Source of the DNA: Stenotrophomonas maltophilia
GTDB taxonomy: Bacteria; Pseudomonadota; Gammaproteobacteria; Xanthomonadales; Xanthomonadaceae
Assembly (NCBI GenBank): GCA_002364755.1
Contig: DEZI01000027.1
Coordinates: 100,030 to 164,029, forward strand
Direction: 5' to 3'
DNA length: 64,000 nt
The notes under the pieces are model-generated. The model did no database searches and had not been told where the DNA came from. It saw only the letters and a list, made by a program, of their open reading frames with translations. Both the position numbers and the translations under genes were made by a program. The stretch's first letter is position 1. Each line of letters opens with the position of its first letter. This document shows positions 58,928 through 64,000 of this stretch, piece by piece.

Positions 58928-59926
58928 TCAATGCGAGCGCTGCACCGCGTAACGGGCCAGGCCGCGCAGGGCTGCCACGGCGTCGTTGTCGCCCAGGCCG
59001 TCGAGCGCGCGTTCGGCGGCTTCGGCGTATTCCTCGGCACGGCGGCGGCTGTACTCCAGGCCGCCGGTGGCGCGGATGGCGGCCAGCACTTCCGGCATGG
59101 CCGAGGCGTCGCCGTCCTGCACGATGCTGCGCAGGCGCTCGCGGGTGGCGTCGTCCGAATGGGCCATCGCGTGGATCAGCGGCAGCGTCGCCTTGCCTTC
59201 GGCCAGGTCGTCGCCCAGGTTCTTGCCCAGTTCCTCGGCGTTGGCCGAGTAATCCAGCACGTCATCGGCAATCTGGAAGGCGTAGCCCAGGTGCATGCCG
59301 TAGTCGTACAGGGCCTGCTGGGTGGCCTCGTCCACGCCGCTGGCCAGCGCGCCCAGGCGGGTGCCGGCAGCGAACAGCACCGCGGTCTTGCGCTCGATCA
59401 CGCGCAGGTAGGCCGCTTCGTCGGTGTCCGGGTTGTGCACGTGCAGCAGCTGCAGCACTTCGCCCTCGGCAATGCGGTTGGTGGTGTCGGCCAGGATCCG
59501 CATGACCGGCATGCGGTCCAGTTCCACCATCAGCTGGAAGCTGCGCGAATACAGGAAGTCACCCACCAGCACGCTCGGCGCGTTGCCCCACAGGGCATTG
59601 GCGGTGCTGCGGCCGCGCCGCAGGCTGGATTCGTCCACGACGTCGTCGTGCAGCAGGGTCGAGGTGTGGATGAACTCGATGATCGCCGCCAGCTGGTGGT
59701 GCTCCGGGCCGGCCTGGCCGACCGCGTGGCCGGCCAGCATCACCAGCATCGGGCGCAGGCGCTTGCCGCCGGCGGAAATGATGTGGTCGGCGATCTGGTT
59801 GATCAGTACGACGTCCGAGGACAGCCGGTCCCGGATCAGGGCATCGACGGCGGCCATGTCGGCCGCAGCAAGCGACTGGATCTGGGGCAGGCCCAGGGCG
59901 GGACGGGTGTCTTCGGTGATGGTCAT
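58928..59926 (-). CDS. ispB: Polyprenyl (octaprenyl) diphosphate synthase
   Basis: The enzyme elongates isoprenoid chains for the ubiquinone side chain. The 332 aa protein has GGKRLRPM (53-60), the first aspartate-rich motif DDVVD (94-98) with preceding LLH, and the second motif DDVLDYSANAEELGKN. Chain length cannot be read with certainty; ubiquinone-8 is typical in the family. It is divergent from the GH13 gene. Confidence 0.93.
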   Translation of the reverse strand: MTITEDTRPALGLPQIQSLAAADMAAVDALIRDRLSSDVVLINQIADHIISAGGKRLRPMLVMLAGHAVGQAGPEHHQLAAIIEFIHTSTLLHDDVVDESSLRRGRSTANALWGNAPSVLVGDFLYSRSFQLMVELDRMPVMRILADTTNRIAEGEVLQLLHVHNPDTDEAAYLRVIERKTAVLFAAGTRLGALASGVDEATQQALYDYGMHLGYAFQIADDVLDYSANAEELGKNLGDDLAEGKATLPLIHAMAHSDDATRERLRSIVQDGDASAMPEVLAAIRATGGLEYSRRRAEEYAEAAERALDGLGDNDAVAALRGLARYAVQRSH

Positions 59927-60141
59927 GCGATCAGGCTTTCAGGCTCACCGCCAATTATAGGGTCTGGCCGTGAAATCGGGCGGAAACCGGCACGACCGGC
60001 CATTTCGCAGGCCGTTGGCCGGCCCCGCGGCGTGAATACGTATGCAGGCAGCGCCAGGCTCCGGGAGCCACCGTTAAGCTTGCGGATGTTGGTTTTCGGC
60101 CCGCTTCCGGTGGGTCCCGCATGCCCGGAGGGGGGCTGTCG

Positions 60142-61755
60142 ATGTCGCACAATCCATGGTGGCGGGGAGCCGTCATCTACCAGATCTACCCGCGCAGCTA
60201 CCTCGACGCCAGCGGCGACGGGGTGGGCGACCTGCCGGGCATCATCCAGCGCCTGGACCACATCGCGGCGCTGGGCGCCGATGCGATCTGGATCTCGCCG
60301 TTCTTCAAGTCGCCGATGGCCGATTTCGGCTATGACATCGCCGATTACCGCGATGTCGACCCGCTGTTCGGCAGCCTGGACGACTTCGACCGCCTGCTGG
60401 CCAAGGCGCATGGCCTGGGGCTGAAGGTGATGATCGACCAGGTGCTCAGCCACACCTCGCTCGAGCATGCCTGGTTCCGCGAGAGCCGCCAGGACCGCAC
60501 CAACCCCAAGGCCGACTGGTACGTGTGGGCCGACCCGCGCGAGGACGGCACCCCGCCCAACAACTGGCTGTCGCTGTTCGGTGGCGGTGCCTGGCAGTGG
60601 GAGCCGCGCCGCGAGCAGTACTACCTGCACAACTTCCTGGTCGACCAGCCGGACCTGAACTTCCACAACCCGGACGTGCAGCAGGCCACCCTGAACAACG
60701 TGCGGTTCTGGCTGGACCGCGGCGTGGACGGCTTCCGCCTGGACGCCATCAATTTTTGTTTCCACGACGCGCAGCTGCGCGACAACCCGCCCAAGCCGGC
60801 GGACAAGCGCGTGGGCCGCGGCTTCAGCCCGGACAACCCGTACGCCTACCAGTACCACTACTACAACAACACCCAGCCGGAAAACCTGCCGTTCCTGGAG
60901 CAGCTGCGCGCGCTGCTGGACGAGTACCCGGGGGCGGTGAGTCTGGGCGAGATCTCCTCGGAGGACTCGCTGGCCACCACCGCCGAATACACCCAGGACG
61001 GCCGCCTGCACATGGGCTACAGCTTCGAGCTGCTGGTGGACGACTACAGTGCGGCCTACATCCGCGACACGGTCTCGCGCCTGGAAGCGGCGATGACCGA
61101 GGGCTGGCCGTGCTGGGCCGTGTCCAACCATGACGTGGAGCGGGCCGTCAGCCGCTGGGGCGGCCGCCCGTCCGACCCGCGCCTGGCCCGCATGCTGGTG
61201 GCGATGCTGTGCAGCCTGCGCGGTTCGGTCTGCCTGTACCAGGGCGAGGAACTGGGCCTGGCCGAGGCCGAAGTGGCTTTCGAGGACCTGCAGGACCCCT
61301 ACGGCATCACCTTCTGGCCGAACTTCAAGGGCCGCGACGGCTGCCGCACGCCGCTGCCGTGGACCGACGCCCCGCTGGCCGGGTTCACCACCGGCAAGCC
61401 CTGGCTGCCGATCCCGGCCGAGCACCGGGCGGCGGCCGTGGCCGTGCAGGACGCGGACCCGGGTTCGGTGCTGGCGGCCTTCCGGGCCTTCCTGGCCTGG
61501 CGGCGGACCCGGCCGACCCTGCAGCACGGGGACATCCGTTTCCTGGACAGTGCCGAGCCAGTGCTGCTGTTCGAGCGTATGCTTGCAGATGAAACCCTCC
61601 TGCTGGCCTTCAACCTGTCGGCCGAGGCGGTCAGCCATCCGCTGCCGGCCGGTACCTGGCAGCAGCTGGACGTGCCGGGCCCGGATGCGGGCACGGTCGA
61701 GGGCACTGAACTGCGGCTGCCGCCGCGCGCGGTGTATTGCGCACGACGCAGCTGA
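60142..61755 (+). CDS. GH13 alpha-glucosidase
   Basis: The 537 aa enzyme has the GH13 regions: GADAIWISPFFKSPMADFGYD, DGFRLDAINF (nucleophile Asp201), SLGEISSED (acid/base Glu270) and SNHDVERAVSRWGG (Asp331). It is soluble and hydrolyses alpha-glucosides or isomalto-type sugars. The start ATG 60142 follows GGAGGGGGG at a 6-bp spacing. A TonB receptor of the carbohydrate type lies about 1.3 kb downstream on the other strand. Confidence 0.93.
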   Translation: MSHNPWWRGAVIYQIYPRSYLDASGDGVGDLPGIIQRLDHIAALGADAIWISPFFKSPMADFGYDIADYRDVDPLFGSLDDFDRLLAKAHGLGLKVMIDQVLSHTSLEHAWFRESRQDRTNPKADWYVWADPREDGTPPNNWLSLFGGGAWQWEPRREQYYLHNFLVDQPDLNFHNPDVQQATLNNVRFWLDRGVDGFRLDAINFCFHDAQLRDNPPKPADKRVGRGFSPDNPYAYQYHYYNNTQPENLPFLEQLRALLDEYPGAVSLGEISSEDSLATTAEYTQDGRLHMGYSFELLVDDYSAAYIRDTVSRLEAAMTEGWPCWAVSNHDVERAVSRWGGRPSDPRLARMLVAMLCSLRGSVCLYQGEELGLAEAEVAFEDLQDPYGITFWPNFKGRDGCRTPLPWTDAPLAGFTTGKPWLPIPAEHRAAAVAVQDADPGSVLAAFRAFLAWRRTRPTLQHGDIRFLDSAEPVLLFERMLADETLLLAFNLSAEAVSHPLPAGTWQQLDVPGPDAGTVEGTELRLPPRAVYCARRS

Positions 61756-61782
61756 CCGATTTCTCCGGTGGCGGTACTTGCG

Positions 61783-61814
61783 GGGACGGGGCCGAAGCGC
61801 CCCGTCCCTTTTTT
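61783..61814 (+). terminator. Rho-independent terminator of the alpha-glucosidase gene
   Basis: Stem GGGACGGGGC (61783-61792) pairs with GCCCCGTCCC (61799-61808) around a 6-nt loop and is followed by six T. Confidence 0.9.
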
Positions 61815-61884
61815 GTGGGTGGGCGGGTGGTCGTCACTTTCCAACTATTGGAATGGAATTGGCCGAGGTAAGGGAGGGACATTG

Positions 61885-62715
61885 ATGGCTCCCTTATCAG
61901 ACGAAGCCCTGATGCGATTTTTGAATTCTTTCCGCCAGTTGATGGTGCTGGTAGTTGTGATGCTGGTCGCGCAACCCGTCCTTGCCAGTCCCGTCGTGAT
62001 CGTCGGCCCTTCGCTGGAGGATGCGTTCGAGGATTCCGATGTGGTGCCCGGCCTTAAGCAGTTGCTTGGGCATGATTACGCGGCGCTCCGGCGCAACTTC
62101 GATGAGTCGGCGGTGCCGGTACCGCTGAAGGATGGGGGAATGCTGCTGGATGGCTGGCGGATGGGGTTTCCGGCGCATCATGCTGCCGCCGTGGTGGTCT
62201 ATCCCGATGGCGTGCTGCACGCGGCCTACTACAACGCTGAAGATCGAGTGGTGCGGTACTTCCCCACATCAGGCGGACAACCGCATCGGGCACTGTTGAT
62301 CTGGGCGAAGCGATTCGATCTGCCTTCGGAGCAGTCGCATTCGACCAACGGTTCTGGGGAAGGCAACTCCCCGGCGCTAGTCCTGGCAACGCTTGGTCCT
62401 GAAGAGCAGGCGGCCCTTCGATCGGTGGCGGCCGCTATCTGGTCCGCGGAAATGGCCTCACGGTGGAATACGAACACCGAGGTGGGCCGCGTCCTTGGTG
62501 AGACAACCAAGTACATTCTGGACTGTTCTGCTGCCTTCAGCCTCGTGCCGAAGCCGGCGGGTTGGGTGCCCGGCTGGGCGTATGTCGTATCGACGTCAGT
62601 TCAGATCGTCGCCTATGTCACGGGGGCCTCGGCACATCGGGTCTATCGAACCTGTGTCATCGGCACCGCCAGCCGCCAGCGCTCGTCCATCGAGCTTGCC
62701 TCGGGCGGATTCTGA
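61885..62715 (+). CDS. Exported protein of unknown function
   Basis: The 276 aa product starts at ATG 61885, preceded by AGGGAGGGAC. A signal peptide or anchor (LMVLVVVMLVAQPVLASP) is followed by a soluble part with HHAAAVVVYPDGVLHAAYYN and a C-terminal LVPKPAGWVPGWAYVVSTSV. Two cysteines are close to the end (DCSAAFS, RTCVIG). Codon use is less GC-rich than neighbours, suggesting acquired DNA. Family not recognised; five bases separate it from the next small gene. Confidence 0.7.
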   Translation: MAPLSDEALMRFLNSFRQLMVLVVVMLVAQPVLASPVVIVGPSLEDAFEDSDVVPGLKQLLGHDYAALRRNFDESAVPVPLKDGGMLLDGWRMGFPAHHAAAVVVYPDGVLHAAYYNAEDRVVRYFPTSGGQPHRALLIWAKRFDLPSEQSHSTNGSGEGNSPALVLATLGPEEQAALRSVAAAIWSAEMASRWNTNTEVGRVLGETTKYILDCSAAFSLVPKPAGWVPGWAYVVSTSVQIVAYVTGASAHRVYRTCVIGTASRQRSSIELASGGF

Positions 62716-62720
62716 CCGGA

Positions 62721-62855
62721 ATGTGGGAACTGCTGGCCCAGATCGCATCCACGTTCCTCGACAATATAGGTCATGCGCGGGGGCGATTCAGCGGGCGCAT
62801 TCTGCTCGTGATGATGCTGGTCATCTCGATCGGCTGCGCTTTCCTGACTTCATGA
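62721..62855 (+). CDS. Small single-pass membrane protein
   Basis: The 44 aa product has a short amphipathic start (MWELLAQIASTFLDNIG), a basic stretch and one helix (LLVMMLVISIGCAFLTS). It follows the previous stop by 5 bp, so the two are likely co-expressed. Nothing about its function can be read. Confidence 0.5.
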   Translation: MWELLAQIASTFLDNIGHARGRFSGRILLVMMLVISIGCAFLTS

Positions 62856-62870
62856 TCGTCTGCCGAGTGC

Positions 62871-63076
62871 ATCCACGCATGGCGTGGATCTACCGGGCGG
62901 GTGGATGCGCGGTGGGCGGGTAGATGCACGCCATGCGTGGATAGCGTGGTCGGTGACGATGCCCCAAAGAAAACCCGCTGCCTGCGCAGCGGGTTTCCGG
63001 TCCTGCTCCCATTGTGTGTCGCCGGGCATGGCCCGGCGCTACCGACTCCAGCCCGCCGGGCATGGCCCGGCGCTAC
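62871..63076. repeat. Four SMAG palindromes 3' of the TonB receptor
   Basis: Copies at 62871-62893 and 62920-62942 form an inverted dimer of the ATCCACGC type, and copies at 63020-63042 and 63054-63076 are of the GCCGGGC type in the same orientation. A terminator lies between the pairs. Confidence 0.8.
62966..62996 (-). terminator. Rho-independent terminator of the TonB receptor gene
   Basis: On the minus strand AAACCCGCTGC/GCAGCGGGTTT (11-bp stem, loop GCAG) is followed by a U-rich tail. It lies 103 bp beyond the receptor stop codon, with two SMAG palindromes between. Confidence 0.82.
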
Positions 63077-63098
63077 CGGTGGGTGTACCGGGTGGTGG

Positions 63099-64000
63099 TC
63101 AGAACTTGTAGTTCACGCCCAGCACGTAGGTACGGCCCCACTCGATGTATTCCAGCGGGCGGTCCTTGGTGCCGGCGTAGGTGCGGTACGGCTCGTTGGT
63201 CAGGTTGCTTCCCTGCAGCAGCAGGGTCAGGCCACGCATGGCGCTGCTGTCGCTGAAGGTGTAGCTGATCTGCGCATCGGTCACGTTCTCGCCCACCACG
63301 TAGCGCAGCGTTCGGTTGCCGTTGAAGTTGCCGATCTCACCGATGAAGTCCGAACGACGGCGCTGGCTAACGCGTGCTTCAAAACCGTTGCGCTCGAAGT
63401 AGGCGGTGAAGTTGTACACGCGGTCGGACAGGCCGGGCAGGCTGATCGGATCCGAACCCACGCTGGAGGCGCTTTCCGGGTCGAGGATCTTGATGTCGCT
63501 CTTGTTGAAGGTGGCGCTGGCCTGCACGCCGAAGCCACGCAGGCTCTCGGTCAGCATGTCCAGCGGGAACGATGCGGTCAGTTCCAGGCCCTTCAGCGTG
63601 CCGCCCTTGCCGTTTTCCGGGGTGGAGAACGTACCGGTGGTCAGCACCGGCACCGTCATGCCCGGCGGCGGCACGTAGCTGCCCAGCAGGTCGGTGAAGT
63701 CGTAGTCGTCCACCGACTGGGTGTAGACGTAGCTCTTCAGGTCCTTGTAGAAGATCGCGGCGGCCACGTAGGCCTTTTCACCGAAGTACTTCTCGTAGGA
63801 CAGGTCGAGCGCGGTGGCACGCCACGGATCCAGCAGCGGGTTGCCGCCGCTGCCGCCGGGCTTGCCGGTGGCGGTATCCACGCCGAATTCCAGGCCGGCA
63901 CGCATCTGGTCCACGCGCGGGCGCGCGACCTGCTTGGCCGCGGCGAAGCGCAGGGTCTGCTGGTGCGGGAACATGAAGGCCAGGTTCAAGCTCGGCAGCC
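63099..64000 (-). CDS. TonB-dependent receptor, C-terminal part (5' end outside window)
   Basis: At least 300 residues of the barrel are present, ending YIEWGRTYVLGVNYKF. The stretch GNPLLDPWRATALDLSYEKYFGE is typical of the Caulobacter/Xanthomonas TonB receptor class for oligosaccharides such as maltodextrins. The frame stays open to the window end. Together with the GH13 gene it may form a carbohydrate-uptake locus; the substrate is not shown. Confidence 0.85.
   Translation of the reverse strand, partial: LPSLNLAFMFPHQQTLRFAAAKQVARPRVDQMRAGLEFGVDTATGKPGGSGGNPLLDPWRATALDLSYEKYFGEKAYVAAAIFYKDLKSYVYTQSVDDYDFTDLLGSYVPPPGMTVPVLTTGTFSTPENGKGGTLKGLELTASFPLDMLTESLRGFGVQASATFNKSDIKILDPESASSVGSDPISLPGLSDRVYNFTAYFERNGFEARVSQRRRSDFIGEIGNFNGNRTLRYVVGENVTDAQISYTFSDSSAMRGLTLLLQGSNLTNEPYRTYAGTKDRPLEYIEWGRTYVLGVNYKF

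Overview
The window is about 66-67 % GC chromosomal DNA from a Stenotrophomonas-type bacterium (Xanthomonadaceae, close to S. maltophilia). Two things point there. One is the many short GTAG-headed palindromes of the SMAG/REP class. The other is a set of genes typical of this family: a fused aspartate kinase/diaminopimelate decarboxylase, the MurD2-MurL pair replacing MurD/MurI chemistry, AmgK-MurU sugar recycling, a SUF operon led by an Rrf2 regulator, and many TonB receptors. No rRNA, tRNA, CRISPR array, insertion sequence or prophage was seen. Products were assigned by reading translated sequence and motifs, with no database search.

Layout. 1-153: a palindromic repeat cut by the window edge. 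154-7868 (minus): rapZ-hprK-ptsN-hpf-rpoN-lptB-lptA-lptC-kdsC-kdsD, linking nitrogen-PTS signalling, sigma-54, LPS transport and Kdo synthesis. 7923-9751 (plus): ibaG/bolA, murA and a small EF-hand membrane protein. 9840-13649 (minus): two DUF3108 paralogues, purN, a membrane protein and purM. 13750-16765 (plus): DUF2066 protein, AI-2E family permease, hda. 16766-17259: gene-free repeat block. 17260-20911 (minus): murU, amgK, a GlsB/YeaQ protein and an M20 peptidase. 21090-24219 (plus): a ComEA-like protein, two L,D-transpeptidases, HutD.

24325-36000 is an iron-uptake region on the minus strand. A Fur-type site and a small membrane protein precede a CirA/FepA-like receptor. The PepSY-DUF2271-DUF4198-ApbE-flavoreductase genes follow and look like a transmembrane flavin/iron reductase module. 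A second Fur-type site and small membrane protein precede a Fiu-like receptor and PiuC. 36123-44492 holds a Rieske protein, a GNAT enzyme and the SUF operon, separated by a repeat-studded 2 kb stretch with decayed genes. 44713-51145 holds a SET-domain methyltransferase, a PfpI/DJ-1 protein, small exported proteins, an HU protein with a histone-H1-like tail, OsmC and two PhzF-like proteins. 51209-56635 (plus): lysAC fusion, murL, murD2, a lysine/DAP and peptidoglycan precursor set. 56760-64000: an NRDE-like protein, a SMI1/KNR4-like protein, a dienelactone hydrolase, ispB, a GH13 alpha-glucosidase, two unknown genes and the 3' end of a Caulobacter-type TonB receptor.

Most notable beyond the genes: (i) a composite element placed in the same orientation 3' of rapZ, hda and murU, with a conserved core of about 52 nt inside long arms that differ between copies yet pair within each copy; (ii) a second repeat family (GGGGTC...GACCCC) that supplies stop codons, fills intergenic gaps and studs the segment between sufS and the GNAT-Rieske pair; (iii) SMAG dimers acting as convergent gene ends and donating stop codons; (iv) the flavin reductase cluster with an ApbE lacking an export signal; (v) a SET methyltransferase near an HU protein with an H1-like tail.
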